Positions 54,474-62,834 of a stretch of 64,000 bases of DNA are shown here, in pieces. Made by a program: the position numbers and the translations under genes. The notes under the pieces were generated by a model. The model did not search any database. It was not told where the DNA came from and was given only the letters and a program-made list of their open reading frames with translations. Numbering within the stretch: the first letter of the stretch is position 1; each line of letters begins with the position of its first letter. Source of the DNA: Acholeplasmatales bacterium (GTDB lineage Bacteria; Bacillota_I; Bacilli_A; Acholeplasmatales; Anaeroplasmataceae); NCBI GenBank assembly GCA_017449215.1, contig JAFSJY010000087.1, forward strand, positions 1 through 64,000. Direction: 5' to 3'.

Positions 54474-54502
54474 AGTATATTAATTTTAAACTATTTTTAC
54501 AA
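54474..54502 (-). promoter_or_regulatory. ftsZ promoter
   Basis: TTGTAA (complement of 54497-54502) and TATACT (complement of 54474-54479) with 17-base spacing, giving a leader of about 60 bases. Confidence 0.7.
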
Positions 54503-54584
54503 ACTTTTCAATAAAACGCTTGTAGTTTTGTTTGGATTTTATTTTTTCATCATTTTCATTAATTCTACTTATAAATATAGGTAA

Positions 54585-54620
54585 AAAATAAAAGTCTTCA
54601 GTCGATTAGACTAAAGACTT
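54585..54620 (-). terminator. Terminator of the mutS-to-CNNM gene block
   Basis: AAGTCTTCAGTC (54592-54603) / GACTAAAGACTT (54609-54620) stem with one mismatch, followed on the minus strand by TTATTTTTTA, 8 bases past the stop of the CNNM/CorC gene. Confidence 0.87.
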
Positions 54621-54627
54621 AAATTCA

Positions 54628-56016
54628 TTATTTTTCTTCCTCCATACGCTTATTATGAGCTTCAATTTCCTCATCGCTCGCGTCTCTAATTGTGACCTTA
54701 ACAGTCTCAATTCTTCTATTTTTAACCTGGTCAATTGTGAATGTAATTACCTTCGCAAAATCCTCATATTCCTCTTCTTCATTTTGCTTAGTATAAATCG
54801 CAATATAATCAAATGAGAAGCCTGGCTCTGGAATACTTTCACATTTAGCAAACATCCATCCAGAAAGCTTAGATGGTACATCATCTGGCTGATCTCCAAT
54901 GCCTAGCTTATCAAATAAATCATCAACGAACCATTCACCATCTACGATATAAGCTCCATCCTCTTCCTCTAAGAAGACTAAATCATTATCACCTGGAATA
55001 TCATGCTCATCATAGATTTCACCTACAATTTCCTCTATCGCATCCTCTAGTGTAACAAGACCTAATACGTCACCATATTCTCCTGATACAATTGCGATAT
55101 GAGTTTTAGCCCTTTGTAATTCCTCAATTAGGGCATCAACCTTCATTGAGCCGGCTACGAATTTAGCAGGTCTAATAACTCTTCTCCAGCTCATTTTTGG
55201 ATTTTTAATTAAAGCTGGGAAAAAGTCTCTTTCATATAAGATACCAATGATATGGTCCTTATCTGTTTTATATACTGGAATTCTAGAATAAGGATTATCA
55301 ATCATAAATGATTTAACCTCTTCTAGTGTTGATTCATAATTTAACGCATCCATTTGAATTCTTGGAATCATAATATCTGAAACAGAACGGTCATTTAAAT
55401 CAAATACATTTCTAATTGTTTCTGCCTCATCATGCTCAATTTCACCTTGATCCTCCATTTGATCAATTAATACACCAAGCTCATCCTCATCAATTGCTTC
55501 AGATTCAGTTTGTTTACGTGTAAATAGCTTTTGAATACCTAAGAAGAAATATACTAAAGGTGTTAATATAAGCATAATTACATAGACAGGCCATGCGACC
55601 TTAGTAGCGATAGCCTCTGGGTATTGCTTCGCAATAACCTTTGGTAATATCTCACCAAAGATTAAAATTGTAATAGTAACTACCGCAGTTGAAACAACAG
55701 ATAATAAAGTATCATTATCCTGAATTAAATATCCGAAGAATAAAACGGCTAATGTTGATAATAAGACATTAACAATATTATTACCAATTAATAATGTAAT
55801 TAATGTCTTATCAAAGCATGTGGCTAATTGTAGGGCCTTCTTAGCTCCGCCCTTTCTTTCTTCAATTAATAATCTTAGCTTCGCATCTGTAGTAGATGAA
55901 AAGGCAGTTTCACTCATAGAGAAAAATGCCGAAAAAGCTACTAGCACGATCATTACAGCTATTAAAATTCCACCAGTTACCCCTATCGAAAGAGGGATTA
56001 TCGATTGTACATCCAA
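54628..56016 (-). CDS. CNNM/CorC (hemolysin C) family membrane protein, putative Mg2+ transporter
   Basis: The 462-residue protein has an N-terminal DUF21/CNNM membrane domain with about four helices (about 10-155), a CBS pair (about 205-335, with MIPRIQMDAL, YSRIPVY and GLVTLEDAIEEIVGEI) and a C-terminal CorC_HlyC transporter-associated domain (about 350-440). It starts at TTG (56014-56016) with AGGAG 9 bases upstream; no in-frame ATG fits. Related proteins move or sense Mg2+; the older hemolysin label is historical. It follows efp by 21 bases and is the last gene of the block that starts beyond the right edge. Confidence 0.92.
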   Translation of the reverse strand: MDVQSIIPLSIGVTGGILIAVMIVLVAFSAFFSMSETAFSSTTDAKLRLLIEERKGGAKKALQLATCFDKTLITLLIGNNIVNVLLSTLAVLFFGYLIQDNDTLLSVVSTAVVTITILIFGEILPKVIAKQYPEAIATKVAWPVYVIMLILTPLVYFFLGIQKLFTRKQTESEAIDEDELGVLIDQMEDQGEIEHDEAETIRNVFDLNDRSVSDIMIPRIQMDALNYESTLEEVKSFMIDNPYSRIPVYKTDKDHIIGILYERDFFPALIKNPKMSWRRVIRPAKFVAGSMKVDALIEELQRAKTHIAIVSGEYGDVLGLVTLEDAIEEIVGEIYDEHDIPGDNDLVFLEEEDGAYIVDGEWFVDDLFDKLGIGDQPDDVPSKLSGWMFAKCESIPEPGFSFDYIAIYTKQNEEEEYEDFAKVITFTIDQVKNRRIETVKVTIRDASDEEIEAHNKRMEEEK

Positions 56017-56037
56017 TTTTCTACACTCCTATTTATA

Positions 56038-56598
56038 TTAGGCTCTACTTGAATATTTACCATCAATTGTTGAAACGATGATTTCCTCACCATTTTCAAT
56101 AAATAAAGGCACCTTAACAACTAAGCCAGTTTCTAATTTTGCGTCCTTCATTGCTCCACCTGATTTTGTATCACCCTTAATTGCAGGCTCGCACTCAACA
56201 ATTTGAAGAGTTACCTTATCAGGTAAAATAATACCAATTATTTCATCATTGTATTTTTCAATTTCAATAATTTGATTCTCTCTTAAGAACTTACGCTCTT
56301 CACTAACTAGATTATAAGGAATCTCTGTTTGCTCATAAGTTTCAGTATCCATAAAGCATAATGCATCACCAGTATCATATAAATATTGACTCTTAAATTT
56401 AACAATATCTGCTAATTGTACTCTTTCTGCATTTTGGAATGTGATATCAACTATAGCACCACTTCTTAAATTTCTTAGCTTAGTTCTTACGAATGCTGCA
56501 CCCTTACCAGGTTTAACATGCATAAACTCCATAATTTTATATAAATTTCCTTCATATAAAATTGTCATTCCATTTTTAAAATCATTACTTGAAACCAT
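56038..56598 (-). CDS. efp: Translation elongation factor P
   Basis: EF-P rescues ribosomes stalled at polyproline stretches. The 186-residue protein has three beta-barrel domains: the KOW-like N-terminal domain with the loop VKPGKGAAFVRTKLRNL, whose tip Lys (in PGKGA) is the usual modification site, then two OB domains ending SGGAMKDAKLETGLVVKVPLFI. Length is standard. TAAGGAGAG precedes the ATG. The aroQ-efp pairing is common in Firmicutes. Confidence 0.97.
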   Translation of the reverse strand: MVSSNDFKNGMTILYEGNLYKIMEFMHVKPGKGAAFVRTKLRNLRSGAIVDITFQNAERVQLADIVKFKSQYLYDTGDALCFMDTETYEQTEIPYNLVSEERKFLRENQIIEIEKYNDEIIGIILPDKVTLQIVECEPAIKGDTKSGGAMKDAKLETGLVVKVPLFIENGEEIIVSTIDGKYSSRA

Positions 56599-56642
56599 TG
56601 CTTTCTCTCCTTAAAACTAATTATGTTGACTATTATATCAAA

Positions 56643-57071
56643 TTATTCCGATTTTTTCAAATAATTAAGCGCATCAATGTAGCTGCCTTCCTTTTTACCA
56701 GCGAAGGTTTTAGTACATACGCTTCTTACAAAATTTATTTTTCTGAAGTCCTCTCTATCATCTACCTCTGATAAATGAACCTCAATTTTTTCTCCATTAA
56801 ACATCTCTAGGGCATCATGTATAGCAACACTTGTATGTGTATAAGCACCTGGATTAATAATAATTGCATCTGCACTTCCAAGTACTGCCTCTTGAATCTT
56901 AGTAACTATATCACCTTCATAATTAGATTGATAAAATTCTAAATTCATATCAGCACTCTTATTATCCATCATTAGCTTATTAATCTCATCTAATGTTAAA
57001 GAACCATAATGTTCCTTTGGTCTTTTACCTAGCATATTTAAATTTGGACCATTAATTACTAATATATTCAT
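56643..57071 (-). CDS. aroQ: 3-dehydroquinate dehydratase, type II
   Basis: This shikimate-pathway enzyme converts 3-dehydroquinate to 3-dehydroshikimate. The 142-residue protein has the signature NGPNLNMLGKRPKEHYG with the active-site Tyr, NPGAYTHTSVAIHDAL with the catalytic His region lying in ..VHLSEVDDRE. Typical length. It starts 1 base after the aroK stop. The only other shikimate gene in the window is aroK. Confidence 0.96.
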   Translation of the reverse strand: MNILVINGPNLNMLGKRPKEHYGSLTLDEINKLMMDNKSADMNLEFYQSNYEGDIVTKIQEAVLGSADAIIINPGAYTHTSVAIHDALEMFNGEKIEVHLSEVDDREDFRKINFVRSVCTKTFAGKKEGSYIDALNYLKKSE

Positions 57072-57072
57072 A

Positions 57073-57552
57073 TTATTTAAGCTCCTTTAATAAATTTGCT
57101 AAAGCTACTTCTATATCTACATTTTCTACTTCAATATCCTTGAAATAGTCATATAAATCTTTTCTTTCATTAAAGATATCTTCAATTGTTCTAGTTTGAA
57201 GTAATGGTCTAACTATATCAGATTCATCACATCTTTTTTGTAAAATATCACAAGGTACTCTTAAATAGATGCATTTACCATCCATAAGCTCCTTATTAGT
57301 CTTATCCTTTATTACTCCTCCACCAGTTGCGATAATAACATTATCCATCTTTTGGAAATCCTTTAATGTATTCTTTTCATATGCTCTAAACCAAGGCTCA
57401 CCATAATCATTAAAGATTTCCTCTATAGTCTTTTGAGCAGTATTTTCAATATATAAATCCATATCAATGAATTCATATCCTAATTCCTTTGCTAATCTCT
57501 TACCTAGGGTTGATTTGCCTGACCCCATCATTCCAATTAAATAAAGTCTCAT
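57073..57552 (-). CDS. aroK: Shikimate kinase
   Basis: This kinase phosphorylates shikimate at the 3-hydroxyl. Start chosen: ATG at 57550-57552, forming an ATGA overlap with the miaA stop, with TGGAGA upstream; the TTG frame to 57564 covers that site. The 159 residues include the P-loop GMMGSGKSTLGKRLA, the substrate-binding DMDLYIE and GEPWFRAYE, and GGGVIKD. The lid arginine lies in SDIVRPLLQTR. It is coupled to miaA upstream and aroQ downstream. Confidence 0.95.
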   Translation of the reverse strand: MRLYLIGMMGSGKSTLGKRLAKELGYEFIDMDLYIENTAQKTIEEIFNDYGEPWFRAYEKNTLKDFQKMDNVIIATGGGVIKDKTNKELMDGKCIYLRVPCDILQKRCDESDIVRPLLQTRTIEDIFNERKDLYDYFKDIEVENVDIEVALANLLKELK

Positions 57553-58439
57553 TTTAATCTCCAATCATCTATATCTTTTATTATATTATCGATAGTCTCA
57601 TTTATATTATCAAGATTGACAGTATAAAAATGTGACTCCATTTGATTCTTAAACCAGGTTTCCTGTCTTTTAGCTAAATGTCTAGTATTTAGCTTAATAG
57701 TTTCCTTTACCTCATCTAATGTTTTTTCACCCTTAAAATAAGGTATGAATTCCTGATAGCCTATTGCGTGAGGATAGATATTCTTATCATATAAATCTCT
57801 AACCTCTTTTTCTAGTCCATCATCAAACATTTGATCTACTCTTTTATTAATTCTTTCATATAATATTTCTCTTGGTAATGATAAATAGCATATGAAATAA
57901 TCATATAATGGCTCATCCTTATGGTTAAAGCTATGGATAGAATCTCCTGTATCCTCCTTAACCTCTAAGGCTCTTAATACTCTTTTCCTATTATTTGGAT
58001 GAAGCTTAGTAGTATCAATATTAGGATCCTTTTCTAATAATAGCTTAAATAATTCATCATTAGATAAATTCTCATATTTCTTACCAAAATCTAAGTCTCT
58101 ACCCTTAGCCATAAATTCATAATTAAATATAGCACTTTTAATATATAAGCCTGTACCACCAGCTATAATAGATAATTCATTATTATCAATTATCCTTCTA
58201 GCCTCTCTTTGGAAATCAGCTGTACTATATTCCTCATTAGGCTCTCTTACATCAATTAGATGATGAATAACTCCATCCATCTCTTCCTTTGTTGGCTTGG
58301 CACTACCTATATCAAGGCTTTTATATACAGCTACAGAATCACCACTAATAATATCAACGCCATAGTGCTTAGCAATCATTATTGAAATTTTAGTTTTTCC
58401 CACAGCTGTAGGCCCTAATATAGCAATTACCTTTTTCAT
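57549..58439 (-). CDS. miaA: tRNA dimethylallyltransferase MiaA
   Basis: This enzyme adds the isopentenyl group to A37 of tRNAs reading UNN codons, the substrate later thiomethylated by MiaB (24280-25728). The 296-residue protein shows the P-loop GPTAVGKTKIS, GDSVAVYKSLDIGSAKP, HHLIDVREPNEEYSTADF and GGTGLYIKSA near 97-106. It ends in TGA, confirming the standard code. The start overlaps the mutL stop by one base (TAATG). The mutS-mutL-miaA order is conserved. Confidence 0.97.
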   Translation of the reverse strand: MKKVIAILGPTAVGKTKISIMIAKHYGVDIISGDSVAVYKSLDIGSAKPTKEEMDGVIHHLIDVREPNEEYSTADFQREARRIIDNNELSIIAGGTGLYIKSAIFNYEFMAKGRDLDFGKKYENLSNDELFKLLLEKDPNIDTTKLHPNNRKRVLRALEVKEDTGDSIHSFNHKDEPLYDYFICYLSLPREILYERINKRVDQMFDDGLEKEVRDLYDKNIYPHAIGYQEFIPYFKGEKTLDEVKETIKLNTRHLAKRQETWFKNQMESHFYTVNLDNINETIDNIIKDIDDWRLK

Positions 58440-60262
58440 TACTTTGATTGAATCCTTTCAAACATTCTTTCTAGCTCCTCACAGGAAATATTAATAATTG
58501 CTGGTCTTCCGTGAGGACATGTATATGGATTATTACATTTATTTAATCTTTCTAATAGAGTATCAATTTCAACCTTTGATAAGGCATGATTAGCCTTAAT
58601 AGAGGCCTTACATGCCACCATCTTAGCAATTGATTCTCTAAAATATGCAACACTAACCTTATTATTTTCAATCATTTTAGCAATAACATCATACGCAATA
58701 GCTTCAAAATTATCAAGCTTAGCCCATAATGGTACTGTTCTAATAACAAAATCAGTATCACCTATTTGCTCTAAATCAAATCCTATTTCGCTAAATTCAG
58801 CTATATGCTCCTCAACATATAAGGCTTCCTTTTTAGAAATAGATAATGAGATAGGAATTAATAAATCACTCTTAGGCTGATTATTATTTCCTAATATCTC
58901 ATAATAATATTCATAATTAATTCTTTCAGCAGCTGCGTGCTGATCCATTAAATATAAGCCCTTATCATTTTGGAAAATTAAATATGTACCAAAGGCTTGT
59001 CCTATATATTCCATGTATGGAAGCTTCTTCTTAGGTTCTTCCTTTATTGCCTTTGGTTCTTCTTTAACTTCTATCTTCTTTTCCTCTACCTTAATTTCTT
59101 CCTTTTCAATATATTCATCCTTTTTAATATCTAAATTAAAAATAGAATTATCTACCTTTTTAGTTTCTTCCTTAGGCTTATTATATACTGGCTCCTCATT
59201 TAAAATATCAGTATCAAATATAGAAGTCTTTTCATATTTAGTTTGCTTTGGAGTGATTTCTCTTGTTGGAATTAAAATATCACTCTTTAAGCATTCTATT
59301 ATCTTTTTCTTTAATAATGCACAAATCTCTGTCTCATTAGCAAGCTTTATTTCAAGCTTATTAGGATGACAGTTACAATCTACTAATAATGGGTCTATAT
59401 CAAAATATAAAATAGTTATTGGATTTTTACCAATTGGTAGGAATGTATCATATGCATCTACTGTTGTATTAGTAATTGCATAATTCTTAACAAATCTACC
59501 ATTAATAACTAATGTAATTTCTAATTTATTAGATCTATAAAATTGAGGCTTTAATAAAACTAAATGAGCCTTATAGCCATCTCCTACATATGATGTTTCT
59601 AAAACACCCTTAGCGGCCTCTAAGCCATAAACCTCACCAACGAGGTTTACTATCTTATTAGAACCAGATGTAGTAAATTGAAGCTTATCATCATTATAGA
59701 CAGTAAATCTAATATCAGGATGTGCCATCGCAATTCTTTCTACAAAGAATAAAATAGATGAAAGCTCACTCTTTTCACTTTTCATATATTTTAATCTTGC
59801 AGGGGTATTAACAAATAAATTCTTTACAGTTATTTGAGTACCCTTATTAGAAGGTGTTATTGAAGCTTCCTTTCTAATACCACCCTTATATAGACATCTA
59901 TATCCTTCAATACCATCCAGAGATGATATTATTTCCATTTCAGATACAGCTGCGATAGAGGCAATAGCTTCTCCTCTAAAGCCTAATGTTAATATTCTAA
60001 ATAAATCATATTCTGTTTTAATCTTTGATGTTGCGTGTGGCACGAATGCCATTTCAACATCATCCTTGTCCATTCCATCACCATCATCAGTGATTCTAAT
60101 GAATTCAAGTCCAGCGTTTTTTAATTGAATCTTAATTGATTTTGCATTAGCGTCAATTGAGTTTTCAACTAATTCCTTAACAACACTTGATGGTCTTTCT
60201 ACAACCTCACCTGCCGCTATCTTATTAGCAAGCTCAGGAGACATTCTTAATATCTTACCCAT
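58439..60262 (-). CDS. mutL: DNA mismatch repair protein MutL (endonuclease type)
   Basis: This is a GHKL ATPase that links MutS to strand incision. Start chosen: ATG at 60260-60262, 10 bases after GGAG; the TTG frame to 60271 overlaps that site. The 607 residues include IAAGEVVERPSSVVKELVENS, DDGDGMD and GFRGEAIASIA. The Glu/Lys-rich linker is about 330-430. The C-terminal endonuclease motif is DQHAAAERINYE with ACKASIKA and CPHGRP. Presence of the metal-site motif implies methyl-independent mismatch repair, as in most bacteria without MutH. Confidence 0.97.
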   Translation of the reverse strand: MGKILRMSPELANKIAAGEVVERPSSVVKELVENSIDANAKSIKIQLKNAGLEFIRITDDGDGMDKDDVEMAFVPHATSKIKTEYDLFRILTLGFRGEAIASIAAVSEMEIISSLDGIEGYRCLYKGGIRKEASITPSNKGTQITVKNLFVNTPARLKYMKSEKSELSSILFFVERIAMAHPDIRFTVYNDDKLQFTTSGSNKIVNLVGEVYGLEAAKGVLETSYVGDGYKAHLVLLKPQFYRSNKLEITLVINGRFVKNYAITNTTVDAYDTFLPIGKNPITILYFDIDPLLVDCNCHPNKLEIKLANETEICALLKKKIIECLKSDILIPTREITPKQTKYEKTSIFDTDILNEEPVYNKPKEETKKVDNSIFNLDIKKDEYIEKEEIKVEEKKIEVKEEPKAIKEEPKKKLPYMEYIGQAFGTYLIFQNDKGLYLMDQHAAAERINYEYYYEILGNNNQPKSDLLIPISLSISKKEALYVEEHIAEFSEIGFDLEQIGDTDFVIRTVPLWAKLDNFEAIAYDVIAKMIENNKVSVAYFRESIAKMVACKASIKANHALSKVEIDTLLERLNKCNNPYTCPHGRPAIINISCEELERMFERIQSK

Positions 60263-60263
60263 A

Positions 60264-62822
60264 TTATTCAATCTCCTTTAGCTCATATATTAAATTAATA
60301 GCTTCCTTTGGTGTTAATTTATCAATATCAATTTCATCTAATCTTTTCTTTATCTTTAAAGCAATAGAATCTTCCTTAACCTCAGGCTTTTCATCAAATT
60401 CATCAAAATTAAATAAATCTAATGTAATATTACCCTTTAATTGGCTTTGCTCCTCTAAATGCTCTAATATCTTCTTACTTCTTTCAGTTAATGATTTAGG
60501 AAGTCCTGCAAGCTCAGCAACGTTAATACCATATGATTTATCTGTTGGACCATCAATAACCTTATGTAGGAAGGCTACACCATTAGATGTTTCCTTTGCC
60601 TCTACATGAACGTTCTTTAATCTTGATAGCTTAGAATCTAGTGATGTTAGCTCATGATAATGTGTAGAGAATAATGTTACACAGCCAACCTTTTCATGTA
60701 AATATTCTAAGATGGCTTGAGCTAGTGCCATACCATCGAATGTGGCAGTACCTCTACCAATTTCATCAAATAATACTAATGAATTCTTAGTAGCGTTTGT
60801 AATAGCATAATTAGCCTCACTCATTTCAACCATGAATGTTGATTGACCTGAAACCAAGTCATCTGATGCACCAATTCTTGTAAATATTGAATCAAATACC
60901 ATTAGGTCCGCAACCTTTGCAGGAACGAATGACCCTATTTGAGCTAATATTACAATAGTAGCTAGCATCTTCATATAGGTAGATTTACCACTCATATTAG
61001 GACCAGTAATAAGCATCATGTTATATTTATTAATTACAACATCATTAACAATATATTGATCACCAATTAATGCCTCTAATACTGGGTGTCTACCTTCAAC
61101 AATATTAATTTCTCTTTTATCATTAAATTTAGGTCTTACATAATTAAATTTAACTGCAACATCAGATAATGCACAGTAACAGTCAATTACAGATATAGCA
61201 TCTGCTAAATCCTGTAGGCTCTTTATAAATTCAGATGCCTTTCTTCTAATTGAAACAAAGATTTCATATTCTAATGACATTACCTTATCAGAAGCTGATA
61301 AAACCTTAGTTTCATATTCCTTTAAGGCAGGAGATATAAATCTTTCTGCGTTAACTAATGTAGATCTTCTAATATATCCAGAATCCTCTGGTATATTTTC
61401 TATTTGTCCCTTAGATACCTCAATAAAGTATCCAGTTACCTTATTATAGCCAACCTTTAAATTCTTAATTCCAGTTCTTTCACGTTCAGATGCTTCATAA
61501 TTTAAAATCCATTCCTTACCATTTCTAGCAATAGATCTTATTTCATCTAAATCTTTTTCAAAGCCATCCTTAATAATATCTCCATCCTTTACAGTAAATG
61601 GAGGATTATCAACTATAGCTGCCTCTAAAAGATTATATAAATCAGTATGAGCATCAATCTTTTCATTTAAGGCACTAGCTCCTTCAATATCCATATTAGC
61701 TAATAATCTTTTTAGCTCAGGGATATCCTTTAAGCTTCTTCTTAGCCATACTAAATCCTTAGCATTGGCAGAGCCTGATGAGATTCTTCCTATGATTCTT
61801 TCTAAATCATATACATCCTTAAATATCTTTTTAATTTCTTCCTTAGCTACAAAATCTAAATTTAAGGCCTCAACGAAATTTAATCTTTCATTTATTTCTT
61901 CCTTATCAGCTAAAGGCTTATCTAGCCACTTATGAATCATTCTAGATCCCATAGCTGTATTACATTTATCTATTAACCAAAGTAGAGAACCATTTCTATT
62001 AGCTAATCTAATAGTTTCAGTTAATTCTAGATTCTTCTTTGTAAAGGCATCTAGATGTAAATATGATTCCTTAACATATGATTTAAATTTCTTAAAGAAT
62101 AAAGGCTTTTGATATTGAGTTAAAATATAATAATTAATTAATGTTCTACAAGCATTCTTATAATTCTCTTCAATATCAGAATAGATGAATTCTAAATTAG
62201 AATCCTCATCTACATTATCACATACTGAAAAGGCAATAGAATTTGTATCTATAAATTCCTTAAGCTTTTTATTATTAAATTTAGAATCAACAATAACTTC
62301 CTTTATATGTAATCCTAAAACCTCATTTAATAAAATATCAAATGACTTAAATGATGTAACATATCCTTCACCAGTTGTTATATCTGCGTAGCATAGGATA
62401 TATTCTCTTTTAACATAATCAATTACGGCAATAAAATTATTATCCTTTTCTCTAATACCAGATTCAATAGTACCTGGTGTAATAATTTTAATTACGCCTC
62501 TCTTAACAATACCTACTGCCTCTTTTGGATCCTCGATTTGCTCAACAATCGCAATCTTATATCCTCTAGATACTAGCTTTTCAATATATTCGTTAGCGGC
62601 ATGATATGGAATACCACACATTGGTACTCTTTCCTCCGCACCAGCATCCTTACCAGTTAATGCTAGCTCTAACTCTCTAGATGCAGTATAGGCATCCTCA
62701 AAAAACATTTCATAGAAGTCACCTAAACGGAAAAAGACTATAGTTTCCTTATAGTCCTTTTTGATTTCTAAATATTGTTCCATCATTGGTGTATATTTCG
62801 CACCAGGTGCTTTCTTTGACAT
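60264..62822 (-). CDS. mutS: DNA mismatch recognition protein MutS
   Basis: The 852-residue protein binds mismatches. The N-terminal domain has the FFRLGDFYEMFFEDA wedge carrying the Phe-x-Glu mismatch motif, followed by connector, lever and clamp domains. The ATPase shows GPNMSGKSTYMK near 612-623, ATFDGMALA, LVLFDEIGRGT and THYHELTSL. A dimerisation helix-turn-helix follows. All key residues are intact. TAA of mutS lies one base before the mutL ATG. Confidence 0.98.
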   Translation of the reverse strand: MSKKAPGAKYTPMMEQYLEIKKDYKETIVFFRLGDFYEMFFEDAYTASRELELALTGKDAGAEERVPMCGIPYHAANEYIEKLVSRGYKIAIVEQIEDPKEAVGIVKRGVIKIITPGTIESGIREKDNNFIAVIDYVKREYILCYADITTGEGYVTSFKSFDILLNEVLGLHIKEVIVDSKFNNKKLKEFIDTNSIAFSVCDNVDEDSNLEFIYSDIEENYKNACRTLINYYILTQYQKPLFFKKFKSYVKESYLHLDAFTKKNLELTETIRLANRNGSLLWLIDKCNTAMGSRMIHKWLDKPLADKEEINERLNFVEALNLDFVAKEEIKKIFKDVYDLERIIGRISSGSANAKDLVWLRRSLKDIPELKRLLANMDIEGASALNEKIDAHTDLYNLLEAAIVDNPPFTVKDGDIIKDGFEKDLDEIRSIARNGKEWILNYEASERERTGIKNLKVGYNKVTGYFIEVSKGQIENIPEDSGYIRRSTLVNAERFISPALKEYETKVLSASDKVMSLEYEIFVSIRRKASEFIKSLQDLADAISVIDCYCALSDVAVKFNYVRPKFNDKREINIVEGRHPVLEALIGDQYIVNDVVINKYNMMLITGPNMSGKSTYMKMLATIVILAQIGSFVPAKVADLMVFDSIFTRIGASDDLVSGQSTFMVEMSEANYAITNATKNSLVLFDEIGRGTATFDGMALAQAILEYLHEKVGCVTLFSTHYHELTSLDSKLSRLKNVHVEAKETSNGVAFLHKVIDGPTDKSYGINVAELAGLPKSLTERSKKILEHLEEQSQLKGNITLDLFNFDEFDEKPEVKEDSIALKIKKRLDEIDIDKLTPKEAINLIYELKEIE

Positions 62823-62834
62823 ATATAAAATCTC